The notes under the pieces are model-generated. The model worked only from the letters and a program-made list of their open reading frames with translations. It made no database searches and was not told the origin of the DNA. 64,000 nt of DNA from Cupriavidus laharis (GTDB lineage: Bacteria; Pseudomonadota; Gammaproteobacteria; Burkholderiales; Burkholderiaceae): NCBI RefSeq assembly GCF_914271435.1, contig NZ_CAJZAI010000006.1, positions 1 through 64,000 of the forward strand, in the 5' to 3' direction. The translations under genes and the position numbers were made by a program. Below, in pieces: positions 10,763-20,059 of this stretch; position 1 is the stretch's first letter; the number at the start of each line of letters is the position of its first letter.

Positions 10763-11841
10763 CCGAAGCTGCAACGTTCCATCTCGAGATGACCCGCCAG
10801 ATCCGCGCGCCGCGCGAGCGGGTGTTTGATGCATTCACCGACCAGGCCGCCCTGGCCGTCTGGCATTGCCCGCGTGGCATGCAGGTGCTGGAAGCCAGCG
10901 CCGATGCGCGCGTGGGCGGCCGCTATCGACTTGTGATGGGTGCGAAGGACGGCGAGCAGCACATCGTCGGCGGCGAGTATCAGAAGATCGATCGCGCCAA
11001 CTTCCTGGCCTATACGTGGCAATGGGAAGGCAGCGAGCTGCCCGCCGGCGTGCGCACGCTCATCGAGATCACGCTGACCGACAAGGACGGCGGTACGCAC
11101 CTGCATATGCGCCATAGCGGCTTCCCCGACGCCGCCACGCGCGACTCGCACGACAGCGGCTGGCAATCGGTCTTCAACAACCTCAGCGACTATGTGGATG
11201 CCGAAGGCAGCGCCGGCACGCTGACCGTCTACGGCGATGCGCGCAGCACCTACGTTCGCACGGTACGCCTGGCGCTCGAAGAGAAGGGCGTGCGCTACAC
11301 ACTCAAGCCACTTGCGCCGCACAGCGACGAACTGCTGGCCCACAACCCGTTCGGCCGTATCCCGGTATTCACCGACGGTCCAATCGGATTCTATGAGACG
11401 CGCGCCATCCTGAGCTACATCAACGAGGTCTTTGGCGGCCCGAACCTGATTCCGCAAACCGGCCCGGCTTCCCGCGCACGCTGCGAGCAGTGGATCAGCC
11501 TGATCAACTGCCACGGCTACGATGCGATGGTGCGCCGCTACGTGCTGCACTATGTGTTCCCGAAGGGCCCGGACGGCAAGCCCGATCGCGTCACTATCGA
11601 GGCGGCCCTGCCCGACATCGAGCGGCAGCTCGATGCCTTGGAGCAGGCCTACGGCGGGCGCGATTTCCTGGTCGGGAATACGTTGTCGATGGCCGACCTG
11701 TTCTTCGCGCCGATCGTCGAATACCTGGGGCGATTCCCGGAAAGCGCGGCGATGCTGGAGACGCGGCCGAATATCCGGCGTGGTCACGCAGTCATGCGCG
11801 CGCGGCCAAGCTACGCGGCCACGCAGCCGGATTTGGAGTGA
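10759..11841 (+). CDS. SRPBCC (AHSA1-like) domain fused to glutathione S-transferase
   Basis: This 360-residue protein joins two domains. Residues 1-150 form an AHSA1/SRPBCC ligand-binding domain (REVRVFDAFTD-like start, VGGRYRLVMG, W near 126). Residues about 155-360 form a cytosolic glutathione S-transferase (LTVYGDARSTYVRTVRLALEEKG, NPFGRIPVF, the Glu-Thr of FYETRAI in the glutathione site, and a C-terminal helix with NTLSMADLFFAPI). Separate genes would normally encode these. The ORF runs through with no stop or frameshift, so the fusion appears genuine. It is coupled to the ArsR gene, which suggests ligand-induced detoxification of an electrophilic hydrophobic compound. Confidence 0.85.
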   Translation: MTEAATFHLEMTRQIRAPRERVFDAFTDQAALAVWHCPRGMQVLEASADARVGGRYRLVMGAKDGEQHIVGGEYQKIDRANFLAYTWQWEGSELPAGVRTLIEITLTDKDGGTHLHMRHSGFPDAATRDSHDSGWQSVFNNLSDYVDAEGSAGTLTVYGDARSTYVRTVRLALEEKGVRYTLKPLAPHSDELLAHNPFGRIPVFTDGPIGFYETRAILSYINEVFGGPNLIPQTGPASRARCEQWISLINCHGYDAMVRRYVLHYVFPKGPDGKPDRVTIEAALPDIERQLDALEQAYGGRDFLVGNTLSMADLFFAPIVEYLGRFPESAAMLETRPNIRRGHAVMRARPSYAATQPDLE

Positions 11842-12369
11842 TCAGTCGAGTGAGGACTGGAGCGGCCTGGCAGGCAGCAGCCACGCATGCAAGGCCTTCC
11901 AGGCATGCAGTTTTTCGGCATAGGGCAATGTGTAGGCAGGACTGCTCGAAGGAAGCATGACGAGTCGGTGCTGATCCGCGTGCCGCGCCAGCCGCTTCCC
12001 GCCGATACGCGCTGCCGTTCCGCCATTGAATGCAATCACCTTGAGAGCGGGCAAAGCCTCGATGAGACCGATCAGGTCGTTGCCTGCGTGGTCGCGGATG
12101 TTGCTGTCGAGGCTGCCCTCGCGCCGCGCCTCGGCCACCACGTCCCACAAGCCGATGCGATGTGCGAGCAGCGCCTGCAGCCGCGCATCGTAGTCCAGTG
12201 AAGGCAGGTTCACGCCTATCGTATCGCCGACGAGCCGCCAGAACTGGTTCTGCCTGTGCGCGTAATACTGGCCTTGTGCCAGCGATGCCTCGCCCGGCAG
12301 GCTGCCAAGAATCAGCACCCGGGTGTCAGCATCGGCCACAGGGGGAAAGCAGCGCTTCAGCATCATCAA
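11842..12369 (-). CDS. DNA-deoxyinosine glycosylase (uracil-DNA glycosylase superfamily, family 6)
   Basis: This 175-residue enzyme removes hypoxanthine (deaminated adenine) from DNA. Family features are VLILGSLPGEASL, QYYAHRQNQFWRL, FNGGTAAR and the LPSSSPAYT base-flipping motif. It is convergent with the SRPBCC-GST gene; the two stop codons abut at 11841/11842. Three consecutive ATG codons (12369, 12366, 12363) could start translation; I give the longest. Length fits the family. Confidence 0.85.
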   Translation of the reverse strand: MMMLKRCFPPVADADTRVLILGSLPGEASLAQGQYYAHRQNQFWRLVGDTIGVNLPSLDYDARLQALLAHRIGLWDVVAEARREGSLDSNIRDHAGNDLIGLIEALPALKVIAFNGGTAARIGGKRLARHADQHRLVMLPSSSPAYTLPYAEKLHAWKALHAWLLPARPLQSSLD

Positions 12370-12411
12370 TCGTCTTCGGCTATGTCTTCACGTTCATGCG
12401 TGCCAGAAGCA

Positions 12412-12437
12412 AGAAGGGCCGGTCCCCCGGCCCTTCT
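12412..12437 (-). terminator. Terminator of htpG
   Basis: GAAGGGCCGG (12413-12422) pairs with CCGGCCCTTC (12427-12436) around TCCC. The hairpin lies 15 bases beyond the htpG stop on the minus strand and is followed there by TTGCTT. Confidence 0.7.
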
Positions 12438-12451
12438 CTTCATGCCTGCCT

Positions 12452-14353
12452 TCAGGCCAGCAGCTTGTTCACACGCTGCACATAGGCGGCAGGATCATCG
12501 AGCATACCGCCTTCGGCAAGCAGTGCCTGATCGAACAGCACCAGCAGGCGGTCATTGAACCCATCCCCTTCAGCCAGATCACGCAGCTTCTTGACCAGCG
12601 CGTGCTCGGGATTGAGTTCCAGGATCGGCTGGGCGTCCGGCGCCTTCTGGCCGGCCTGCTTCAGCAGGCGTTGCAGGTAGCCGCTCATGTCGCCTTCATC
12701 CGAAACCAGGCACGACGCCGATTCGGTCAGGCGCAGTGTCACGCGCACGTCCTTGGCCTTGCCTTCGAGCACGGTCTTGGCGCGGGCAACAACGTCCTTC
12801 CATTCGGTTTCGGCCTTCTCCTGCTCGGCCTTTTCGGCCTCGTCGGCAAGCGTGCCAAGGTCGAGGTCGCCGCGGGCGACCGAAACCAGTTCCTTGCCGT
12901 CGAACTCGCGCAGGAACGACAGCATCCACTCATCGACGCGGTCGGTCAGCAGCAGCACTTCGATGCCCTTCTTGCGGAAGACTTCGAGGTGCGGGCTGTT
13001 CTTCGCTGCGGCCCAGGTGTCGGCCGTCACGTAGTAGACCTTGTCCTGCCCTTCCTTCATTCGGCCCACGTACGCGGCCAGCGACACGCTCTGCTCGGCG
13101 CTGTCGTTGTGCGTCGAAGTGAAGCGCAGCAGCTTGGCAATGCGCTCCTGGTTGGCCTGGTCTTCGCCCATGCCTTCCTTGAGCGCCTGGCCGAACTGCT
13201 GCCAGAAGGTCGCGTACTTGCTGCGATCGGCTTCTTCCTCGCTGTCGGCCAGCGATTCCAGCATCGACAGCACGCGCTTGGTGCTGCCTTCGCGGATGGC
13301 CTTGACGTCGCGGCTTTCCTGCAGCAGTTCGCGCGAGACGTTCAGCGGCAGGTCGGCGGAATCGATCACGCCCTTGACCCAGCGCAGGTACGAAGGCAGC
13401 AGCTGCTCGGCGTCGTCCATGATGAAGACGCGCTTTACGTAGAGCTTGAGGCCGTGCTTGTGGTTGCGGTCCCACAGGTCGAACGGCGCGCGCGCCGGGA
13501 TGTACAGCAGCTGCGTGTATTCGCTGCGGCCTTCCACGCGGTTGTGGGTCCAGGCCAGCGGCGCCTCGTTGTCGTGGGCGATGTGCTGGTAGAACGCGTT
13601 GTACTGCTCGTCGGTGATGTCCGACTTCGAACGCGTCCACAGCGCGCTGGCCTGGTTGACGCTTTCCCACTCGTCGGTGCGCTTGTAGGCGCTGGTGTCG
13701 GCATCCCACACTTCCTTGGGCATGCGGATCGGCAGCGAGATATGGTCCGAGTACTTCTGGATGATGCTCTTCAGGCGCCAGGCCGAGAGGAAATCGTCCT
13801 CACCTTCGCGCAGGTGCAGCGTGATGGTGGTACCGCGCTCGGCGCGCGTGATGGCGTCAACGCTGAACTCGCCGTCGCCGGTGCTTTCCCAGCGCACGGC
13901 TTCGTCGGCTGCCAGGCCGGCGCGGCGGGTTTCGACGGTGACCTTGTCGGCCACGATGAAGGCCGAGTAGAAGCCCACGCCGAACTGGCCGATCAGCGCG
14001 GCGTCCTTCTGCTGGTCCCCGGAAAGCTGCTGGAAGAATTCCTTGGTGCCCGAACGGGCGATGGTGCCCAGGTTGCGGATGGCCTCGTCACGGCTCATGC
14101 CGATGCCGTTGTCGGTGATCTTCAGCGTGCGGGCCGCGGTATCGGCCTCGATGCGGATGGCCAGATCGGCGTCGTTCTCGAGCAGTGAGGGGTTCGCGAT
14201 CGCCTCGAAGCGCAGCTTGTCAGTGGCGTCCGAAGCATTCGAGATCAGCTCGCGCAGGAAGATTTCCTTGTTGCTGTACAGCGAGTGGATCATCAGGTGC
14301 AGCAGTTGCTTCACTTCCGCCTGGAAGCTCATCGTCTCGTGCGGTGCGGTCAT
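12452..14353 (-). CDS. htpG: Molecular chaperone HtpG (Hsp90)
   Basis: This 633-residue ATP-dependent chaperone has the GHKL ATPase domain at the N-terminus ([40 protein letters not shown]), the middle domain ([20 protein letters not shown]) and the C-terminal dimerisation domain. Length is standard. A strong AGGAGA sits 4 bases before the ATG. It is a single-gene unit ending in its own hairpin. HtpG assists folding of selected clients under heat and other stress. Confidence 0.97.
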   Translation of the reverse strand: MTAPHETMSFQAEVKQLLHLMIHSLYSNKEIFLRELISNASDATDKLRFEAIANPSLLENDADLAIRIEADTAARTLKITDNGIGMSRDEAIRNLGTIARSGTKEFFQQLSGDQQKDAALIGQFGVGFYSAFIVADKVTVETRRAGLAADEAVRWESTGDGEFSVDAITRAERGTTITLHLREGEDDFLSAWRLKSIIQKYSDHISLPIRMPKEVWDADTSAYKRTDEWESVNQASALWTRSKSDITDEQYNAFYQHIAHDNEAPLAWTHNRVEGRSEYTQLLYIPARAPFDLWDRNHKHGLKLYVKRVFIMDDAEQLLPSYLRWVKGVIDSADLPLNVSRELLQESRDVKAIREGSTKRVLSMLESLADSEEEADRSKYATFWQQFGQALKEGMGEDQANQERIAKLLRFTSTHNDSAEQSVSLAAYVGRMKEGQDKVYYVTADTWAAAKNSPHLEVFRKKGIEVLLLTDRVDEWMLSFLREFDGKELVSVARGDLDLGTLADEAEKAEQEKAETEWKDVVARAKTVLEGKAKDVRVTLRLTESASCLVSDEGDMSGYLQRLLKQAGQKAPDAQPILELNPEHALVKKLRDLAEGDGFNDRLLVLFDQALLAEGGMLDDPAAYVQRVNKLLA

Positions 14354-14460
14354 GGTTCTCCTCTTCGAATCCGGAAAATCAGGGAATTAGGGTCTGGCGC
14401 GTCGCCAATGCCACCGGAAATAGGGCCGGCACCGGCAGATTTCAAGACCCTTGCCCCCGA

Positions 14461-15999
14461 TCAGAGCCGGTCGAGCTGGCGCGACAGGAAATCCAGCACC
14501 TCAGGGTCCCCGCTGCTGGTGACGTTGAAGCGCATCCAGCCCGACGGCATCTGCGACGGCGAAAACAGGCTGCCGGGCGCGAAGAGATAGCCCTTTTCGT
14601 GTCCGGCAGTGGCAATAGCGTTGGTATCGCGGCCGGTATCGGCCCACAGGTACATGCCCGCGTGCTGCCCGGGAAACAGGCGCAGGCCGCGGCGCTCCAG
14701 CTCGCGCCGGGTCTCGTCCCGGGCCCGGTCCAGCCGGGTGCGCACGCGCTCCACGTGCTTGCGGTAATGGCCTTCGGTCAGCACCTTGTACAGCACGCGC
14801 TCGTTGATTTCCGGCGTGGCCAGGCCGGCCAGCAGCTTGCTGTCGGTCAGCGCCGCGGCCAGTTCCGGGGGGGCGGCGATGAAGCCCACGCGCAGGTTGG
14901 CCGCCAGCGTCTTGGAAAAGCTGCCCAGGTAGATCACGCGGCGCAGCTGGTCCAGGCTGGCCAGCCGCGTCGCGGCGTGGCCGGGCGGGCACAGGTCGCA
15001 GTAGATGTCGTCCTCGACGATCAGGAAATCGTAATGCTCGGCCATCTGCAGCAGCCGGAATGCCATGGCGGCGGACAGCGAGGTGCCGGTCGGGTTGTGC
15101 AGCACCGAGTTGATGACGAACAGCCGCGGGCGGTGCGCCTGGACGATGCGCTCGAGCGCCTCCAGGTCCGGGCCTTCGGCCGTGTAGGGCACGCCGATCA
15201 CCTGCGCGCCCTGCGCGGCAAAGCGACCGAACATCACGAACCAGGCCGGGTCGCCGACCAGCACGGTATCGCCCGGGCACAGGTAGAGCCGGGCGATCAG
15301 GTCCAGCGCCTGCGTGATGCCCGAGGTCAGCACGATCTGCTCGGCCGTGGCGCCGATCTCGAGCTCTTCCAGCCGCGTGCGCAGCTGCTGGCGCAGCGGC
15401 AGGAAGCCCTGCGGCGTGCCGCTGGCCAGGAAATGGTTGCCGGGCTGGCGGCCGAGCCCGCGCAGCGCGCTGGCGATCAGTTCGCCATCGAGCCAGTCAT
15501 TGGGCAGGAAACCGAGCCCGGGCGCCTTGTGGGCTTCGGCGGTATGGAACATGCTGCGCAGCAGCCAGGTCACGTCGATATTGCGCGCGGCCACCGCCAC
15601 GGGCGCCACCGGCGCGGCCGAGGCCTGCGCCGCGCGTTCGCGCACGTAGAAGCCCGAGCCGCGGCGCGATTCCAGGTAGCCGAGCGCCACCAGGCGCTCA
15701 TACGCCTCCACCACAGTGAAGCGCGAAATCCCCTTCTCCTGCGCCAGCTGGCGGATCGACGGCATGCGCATGCCCGCGCGGAACACGCGTTCGTCGATGC
15801 GCATGCGGGCCCATTCGGTCAGCTGCTCGACCAGCGTCATCTGGGCCGACGGGACCGGGTCCGGCATGCGCTCGGTGCTGCCCGCCGCGCCCGGCGGCAC
15901 GACCAGCCGCAACGCGCGGGCGGGTGTGTCTTGCGCGCCGCCTCCGCTATCCTTGCGGTCTGGCGCGGCGACTGGATCCTGCGGGTGGCTGCCGTCCAT
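14461..15999 (-). CDS. MocR-family regulator (GntR HTH plus aminotransferase domain)
   Basis: This 512-residue protein has an N-terminal GntR winged helix (about 60-125: RVFRAGMRMPSIRQLA, SRFTVVEAYERLVALGYLESRRGSGFYV) and a fold-type I aminotransferase-like domain with the PLP lysine in YLGSFSKTLAANLRVG. MocR proteins use PLP or its adducts as effectors, as PdxR and GabR do. AGGAG spaced 6 bases fixes the start at 15999; a longer open reading upstream has no such site. It diverges from the VOC, AlaX, LysE, EamA, RidA and aminotransferase genes, which it may control. The shared gap holds repeated ACTGTAC boxes. Confidence 0.88.
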   Translation of the reverse strand: MDGSHPQDPVAAPDRKDSGGGAQDTPARALRLVVPPGAAGSTERMPDPVPSAQMTLVEQLTEWARMRIDERVFRAGMRMPSIRQLAQEKGISRFTVVEAYERLVALGYLESRRGSGFYVRERAAQASAAPVAPVAVAARNIDVTWLLRSMFHTAEAHKAPGLGFLPNDWLDGELIASALRGLGRQPGNHFLASGTPQGFLPLRQQLRTRLEELEIGATAEQIVLTSGITQALDLIARLYLCPGDTVLVGDPAWFVMFGRFAAQGAQVIGVPYTAEGPDLEALERIVQAHRPRLFVINSVLHNPTGTSLSAAMAFRLLQMAEHYDFLIVEDDIYCDLCPPGHAATRLASLDQLRRVIYLGSFSKTLAANLRVGFIAAPPELAAALTDSKLLAGLATPEINERVLYKVLTEGHYRKHVERVRTRLDRARDETRRELERRGLRLFPGQHAGMYLWADTGRDTNAIATAGHEKGYLFAPGSLFSPSQMPSGWMRFNVTSSGDPEVLDFLSRQLDRL

Positions 16000-16013
16000 G
16001 TGGTGCTCCTGCA

Positions 16014-16055
16014 ACTGTACTGAATACGATCCGCACAACTGTACCGGTACTGTAC
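16014..16055. promoter_or_regulatory. Candidate MocR operator: three direct ACTGTAC repeats
   Basis: ACTGTAC occurs at 16014-16020, 16038-16044 and 16049-16055, all in the same orientation, start-to-start 24 and 11 bases. The last two flank a GTACCGGTAC palindrome (16041-16050). The array lies in the 84-base gap between the divergent MocR and VOC genes. MocR dimers such as PdxR and GabR bind direct repeats, so these are likely binding boxes. Confidence 0.6.
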
Positions 16056-16083
16056 CGACTACCTTGTCTACCATCAAGCCAAG

Positions 16084-16761
16084 ATGAAGCTCGCCCTCGA
16101 TCACCTCGTCATCGCCGCCCAGACGCTCGACGCCGGCACGGAATACGTCGCCGACGTGCTTGGCGTTGCCCCGCAAGGTGGCGGCGCCCATGCGGCCATG
16201 GGCACACACAACCGTGTGCTCGGCCTCTTTGGCGGGATGTATCTGGAAGTGATCGCGGCTGACCCGGACGCTCCCGCACCGCAGCGCCCGCGCTGGTTCG
16301 GCCTGGACAGCGACAGCGTGCGCGAGCGCCTGCAGGCTGGCCCTTGCCTGCTGCACTGGGCAGCACGCGTAGCACGCCCCGCCGACCTGTCGCGCTGGCA
16401 GGCGCAGTATCCCGATCGGATCGCGCCGGTCATTCCCATGCAGCGCGGCGACCTGCACTGGCGCATCACGGTGCCGGAGGACGGCAGCCTGCCAGCCTGG
16501 CACGGTGAAGCCGCCAGCGCCGGCGACGGCCTGCTGCCGAGCCTGATCCAGTGGGACGTGGCCCGCCACCCGGGCATGAGCCTGCCGCGGCAGGACCTGG
16601 CGCTGCGCCGGCTCACGGGCCGCCATCCGCACGCGGAACTGCTGCGCCAGGGCCTGGCCTGGCTGGGCGGCGAGGCGCTGATTGCGCTGGAACAGGCCGA
16701 CGAGCCGCCGCAGCTCATCGCAGAAATCGAAACTCCGCAGGGCATCCGTATCCTGCGCTAG
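16084..16761 (+). CDS. VOC-superfamily (glyoxalase-like) protein
   Basis: This 225-residue protein begins with the metal-site motif LDHLVIAAQTLDAG and continues with GTHNRVLGLFGGMYLEVIAADP, the second strand and Glu of a glyoxalase-like module. It matches the Glyoxalase_3 type, whose members are mostly uncharacterised. It is the first gene of a long plus-strand run that diverges from the MocR regulator. Only a weak ribosome site (AAG) precedes the ATG. Confidence 0.75.
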   Translation: MKLALDHLVIAAQTLDAGTEYVADVLGVAPQGGGAHAAMGTHNRVLGLFGGMYLEVIAADPDAPAPQRPRWFGLDSDSVRERLQAGPCLLHWAARVARPADLSRWQAQYPDRIAPVIPMQRGDLHWRITVPEDGSLPAWHGEAASAGDGLLPSLIQWDVARHPGMSLPRQDLALRRLTGRHPHAELLRQGLAWLGGEALIALEQADEPPQLIAEIETPQGIRILR

Positions 16762-16811
16762 AGCCAAACATCAACAAGAACACAAGAACAGCACCACGGA
16801 GACTCCCACCG

Positions 16812-17525
16812 ATGACCGCCACCCGCAAACGCTTCGATGACGACCCCTACCTCGACCACTGCAGCGCGACCGTACTGTCGGCAAGCGAGGCCGGCATCGA
16901 ACTCGACGAGACCGTCTGCTATGCGCGCAGCGGCGGCCAGGCCGGCGACACGGCCACGCTGACCCTGGCGGATGGCCGCACCATCGAGATCGCGGACACC
17001 GTCTATGCCGACGACCGCACCCGCATCCTGCACGTTCCCACGGCGGGTGCGGAGCTGCCGCGGCCGGGCGGGCGTGTCACGGTCACGATCAACTGGCAAC
17101 GCCGCCATCGGCTGATGCGCCTGCACACGTGCCTGCACCTGCTGGGCTCGCTGATCCCCGTCCCTGTGACGGGTTGCAGCATCTCGCCCGATTCGGCCCG
17201 CATCGACTTCGACCTGCCCGAATCAACGCTGGACAAGGCCGTACTGACCGAGCAGCTCAACGCGCTGATCCGCGCCAATACCGCCGTGCGCATCGACCTG
17301 ATCACGCCGCAGGAACTGGCCGCGCAGCCCGAGCTGGTGCGCACCATCGGCGCCGCGCCGCCGGCGGGCACCAGCAGCATCCGCATCGTCGAGATCCCGG
17401 GCGTGGACCGCCAGCCCTGCGGCGGCACGCATGTGGCCAACACCAGCGAGATCGGCGCGGTGGTGGTCACCAAGATCGAGAAAAAGAGCCGCACCAACCG
17501 GCGCGTGGTCGTCAATTTCGCCTGA
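16812..17525 (+). CDS. Alanyl-tRNA editing protein (AlaX-like)
   Basis: This 237-residue free-standing editing domain hydrolyses mischarged tRNA(Ala), removing serine or glycine. Zinc ligands are visible in HTCLH (residues about 102-106) and CGGTHVANTSEIG near 204-209, the HxxxH plus CxxxH pattern of AlaX and the AlaRS editing domain. The ATG at 16812 is chosen because GGAG lies about 10 bases upstream; longer readings run into the VOC gene. It probably forms an operon with the LysE and EamA genes that follow. Confidence 0.88.
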   Translation: MTATRKRFDDDPYLDHCSATVLSASEAGIELDETVCYARSGGQAGDTATLTLADGRTIEIADTVYADDRTRILHVPTAGAELPRPGGRVTVTINWQRRHRLMRLHTCLHLLGSLIPVPVTGCSISPDSARIDFDLPESTLDKAVLTEQLNALIRANTAVRIDLITPQELAAQPELVRTIGAAPPAGTSSIRIVEIPGVDRQPCGGTHVANTSEIGAVVVTKIEKKSRTNRRVVVNFA

Positions 17526-17530
17526 GCGCC

Positions 17531-18169
17531 ATGACCGGAGATTTCCTGACCGGCCTGTCGGCCGCGCAATTCCTGGCGCTCGTGACGCTGCTCGCGGTGG
17601 GTTCGTTCACGCCGGGCCCCAACACCACCATCGCCGCGGTGACCGGCGCCAATTTCGGCCTGCGCGCCACGCTGCCCCATTGCGTGGGGGTGGCGTTCGG
17701 CTTTGCCAGCATCCTCGCGCTGTGCGCAGTCGGCGTCGGCGCGCTGATCCTGAGCAACCCGGCACTGGCGACCATCGTGCACATGGCCGGCGTGGCCTAC
17801 CTGCTGTGGCTGGCGGCGAAGCTCGCGCGCAGCACGGTGCTCGCGGAGAAGCAGGTCCTGCGCCCGCTCAATGTGTGGCAATCGGCTGTGCTGCAGTACG
17901 CCAACATCAAGGCGTGGATGATGGCGCTGGCCACCGCGGCGTCCTACATGGCCGGTGCGCCCTCGCCCGCGCAGCGCGTGCTGCTGGTGTGCACCACGTT
18001 TGGCATCTTCGGCTTTGTCAGCAACAGCCTGTACGGCGTGCTGGGCGCGTCGCTGAGGCAATGGCTGATGCAGGGCAACCGCGTGCGCTGGTTCAACCGC
18101 GCCATGGGCCTGGCGCTGGCGCTCACTGCGGCGTGGATTGCCGTCAGCGTCCGGCCATCGGCAGTGTGA
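17531..18169 (+). CDS. LysE/RhtB-family amino-acid exporter
   Basis: This 212-residue inner-membrane protein has six predicted helices and the family signature GSFTPGPNTTIAAVTG near the N-terminus. LysE/RhtB proteins export amino acids such as lysine, threonine or homoserine. It starts 5 bases after the AlaX stop, so the two are probably cotranscribed. The substrate is unknown. Confidence 0.88.
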   Translation: MTGDFLTGLSAAQFLALVTLLAVGSFTPGPNTTIAAVTGANFGLRATLPHCVGVAFGFASILALCAVGVGALILSNPALATIVHMAGVAYLLWLAAKLARSTVLAEKQVLRPLNVWQSAVLQYANIKAWMMALATAASYMAGAPSPAQRVLLVCTTFGIFGFVSNSLYGVLGASLRQWLMQGNRVRWFNRAMGLALALTAAWIAVSVRPSAV

Positions 18170-18194
18170 CCCGACCCTTGCAGCCAGAGCGACC

Positions 18195-19181
18195 ATGACT
18201 TCTCCCCACCCAACCGCCACCTCGCCGCACCCGCCACACGCGCCGCATTCCGGTGGCATGCTGCCCGGCTTCATCGGCGTGGCGATCTTCAGCCAGACGC
18301 TGCCATTCACACGCATGGCCGTGACGGAACTGGACGCGACCTTTGTCGCGCTGTCGCGTGCCGTGATCGCGGCCGTGCTGGCGCTGGCGCTGCTGGGCCT
18401 GCGCGGCGCGCTGGACGCGCGGCGACGTCCGCGCGGTGGCCAGTGGGCCAGGCTTGCCGTGACCGCGCTGGGCGTGGTGGTCGGCTTTCCGCTGTTCTCG
18501 TCGCAGGCGATGCGCGAAGTGCCGTCGAGCCATGGCGCCATCGTGGTCGGCCTGCTGCCGCTGGCCACCGCGGTGTTCGCCGCATGGTTCGGCCGTGAAC
18601 GGCCTTCCGCCGCGTTCTGGCTGTCGGCCGTGGCCGGCAGCATGCTCGTGATCGGCTTTGCCGTGTGGCAGGGCGCTGGTGCCCTGCAGCATGCGGACTG
18701 GTACCTGTTTGCCGCCGTGGTGCTCGGCGCGCTTGGCTATGCCGAAGGCGGCAAGCTGTCGCGCGAGCTCGGCGGGCTGGAAACGATCAGCTGGGCGCTG
18801 GTGGTGTCGCTGCCGGTCCTGCTGCCCGTGGTGGGCTGGCTGGGCTGGCGCGACAGCGCTGCCATCGCGGCCGCATCGCCGCGCGCCTGGCTCGGCATGG
18901 CCTATGTGTCGGTGTTCTCGATGTTCATCGGCTTCCTGTTCTGGTACGTGGGGCTCGCAAAAGGCGGCGTGGCGCGTGTCGGGCAGATACAATTGCTGCA
19001 GCCGTTCCTGACGCTCGCGGGCGGCGCCGTGCTGCTGGCCGAGCCGCTTGACGGTGCCACCATCGCGTTCGCGGTGGCCGTGATTGCCGTGGTGGCCGTG
19101 GGCCGCCACGCCGCCGTGCAACAGGCGGCTCCCACGACCGCCACGGAAACGCCCTCCATCCTCCCCGAACGCACTCACTGA
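18195..19181 (+). CDS. EamA-family (DMT) transporter
   Basis: This 328-residue protein contains two EamA repeats with about ten hydrophobic helices. The N-terminal 20 residues are His/Pro-rich. EamA transporters move small metabolites, often amino acids. It lies 25 bases behind the LysE gene and 11 bases ahead of the RidA gene in the same run. Confidence 0.85.
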   Translation: MTSPHPTATSPHPPHAPHSGGMLPGFIGVAIFSQTLPFTRMAVTELDATFVALSRAVIAAVLALALLGLRGALDARRRPRGGQWARLAVTALGVVVGFPLFSSQAMREVPSSHGAIVVGLLPLATAVFAAWFGRERPSAAFWLSAVAGSMLVIGFAVWQGAGALQHADWYLFAAVVLGALGYAEGGKLSRELGGLETISWALVVSLPVLLPVVGWLGWRDSAAIAAASPRAWLGMAYVSVFSMFIGFLFWYVGLAKGGVARVGQIQLLQPFLTLAGGAVLLAEPLDGATIAFAVAVIAVVAVGRHAAVQQAAPTTATETPSILPERTH

Positions 19182-19192
19182 CAGGAGATCAC

Positions 19193-19648
19193 ATGTCCGT
19201 CTACGACACCCTTGCACGCCTTGGCGTCGAACTGCCCACCGCCGGCGCCCCTGCCGCCGCCTACGTCATGGCCGCACAGACCGGCAATACCGTATTCCTG
19301 TCGGGCCACATCGCCCGCAAGGACGGCAAGGTATGGGCCGGCAAGCTGGGCAAGGACATCGACACCGAAACCGGCAAGGCCGCCGCGCGCGCCATCGCCA
19401 TCGACCTGCTGGCCACGCTGCATGCGCACGTGGGCGACCTCAACCGCGTCACGCGCATCGTCAAGGTGATGAGCCTGGTGAATTCCACGCAGGAATTCAC
19501 CGAGCAGCACCTCGTGACCAACGGCGCCTCCGAGTTCCTGGCCGAGGTGTTCGGCGACAAGGGCAAGCATGCACGCAGCGCGTTCGGCGTGGCGCAGATT
19601 CCGCTGGGCGCCTGTGTCGAGATCGAAATGATCGTCGAAGTGAACTGA
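19193..19648 (+). CDS. RidA-family protein (YjgF/YER057c/UK114)
   Basis: This 151-residue protein is a RidA-fold enzyme. RidA deaminates reactive enamines and imines released by PLP enzymes. The conserved arginine lies in HARSAFGVAQIPLGACVEIE. A strong AGGAGA ribosome site precedes the ATG. Its place among a PLP aminotransferase and amino-acid exporters suits a damage-control role. Confidence 0.88.
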   Translation: MSVYDTLARLGVELPTAGAPAAAYVMAAQTGNTVFLSGHIARKDGKVWAGKLGKDIDTETGKAAARAIAIDLLATLHAHVGDLNRVTRIVKVMSLVNSTQEFTEQHLVTNGASEFLAEVFGDKGKHARSAFGVAQIPLGACVEIEMIVEVN

Positions 19649-19685
19649 CCGAACCAATCGAACCGACCGGACAGCCGCTTTCGCG

Positions 19686-20015
19686 ATGCGCATCGACAAC
19701 CTGCCCTTCGGCACCACCGACTGGTCCGCGGTCGCGCCCACGCGCCATCCCGGCGAACAGGGCGAGGCGCTGTGGCGCACGCGCCAGTTCGGCGACATCC
19801 GGGTGCGCATGGTCGAGTATTCGGCCGGCTACCTGGCGGACCACTGGTGCACCAAGGGCCATATCCTGTTCGTGCTGGATGGCGAACTGCATACCGAACT
19901 GGAAGACGGCCGCCAGTTCGTGCTCCGCGCGGGCATGAGCTACCAGGTCGCCGACCAGGCGGAACCGCACCGATCGTCGACGCCGACCGGGGCCAGACTA
20001 TTCATCGTTGACTGA
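19686..20015 (+). CDS. Small cupin-fold protein (DHCW-motif type)
   Basis: This 109-residue single-domain cupin carries YLADHWCTKGHILFVLDGEL, close to the motif that names the DHCW-motif cupin family, and a second cupin strand around LRAGMSYQVADQ. Metal binding is likely through the His pair. Function is unknown. It sits 37 bases behind the RidA gene. Confidence 0.75.
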   Translation: MRIDNLPFGTTDWSAVAPTRHPGEQGEALWRTRQFGDIRVRMVEYSAGYLADHWCTKGHILFVLDGELHTELEDGRQFVLRAGMSYQVADQAEPHRSSTPTGARLFIVD

Positions 20016-20034
20016 GCCGCCCGCCAGGCGGCTC
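20014..20034 (+). terminator. Intercistronic hairpin
   Basis: GAGCCGCC (20014-20021) pairs with GGCGGCTC (20027-20034), starting inside the cupin stop codon. There is no T-run, so it may be mRNA-stabilising rather than a full terminator; the aminotransferase gene follows 25 bases later. Confidence 0.45.
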
Positions 20035-20059
20035 TCCCCCCAGACAAAAGAGAAACATC

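Noticed and set aside
12323..14188. Open frame of 621 codons on the plus strand opposite htpG
   Set aside because: Antisense shadow of htpG.
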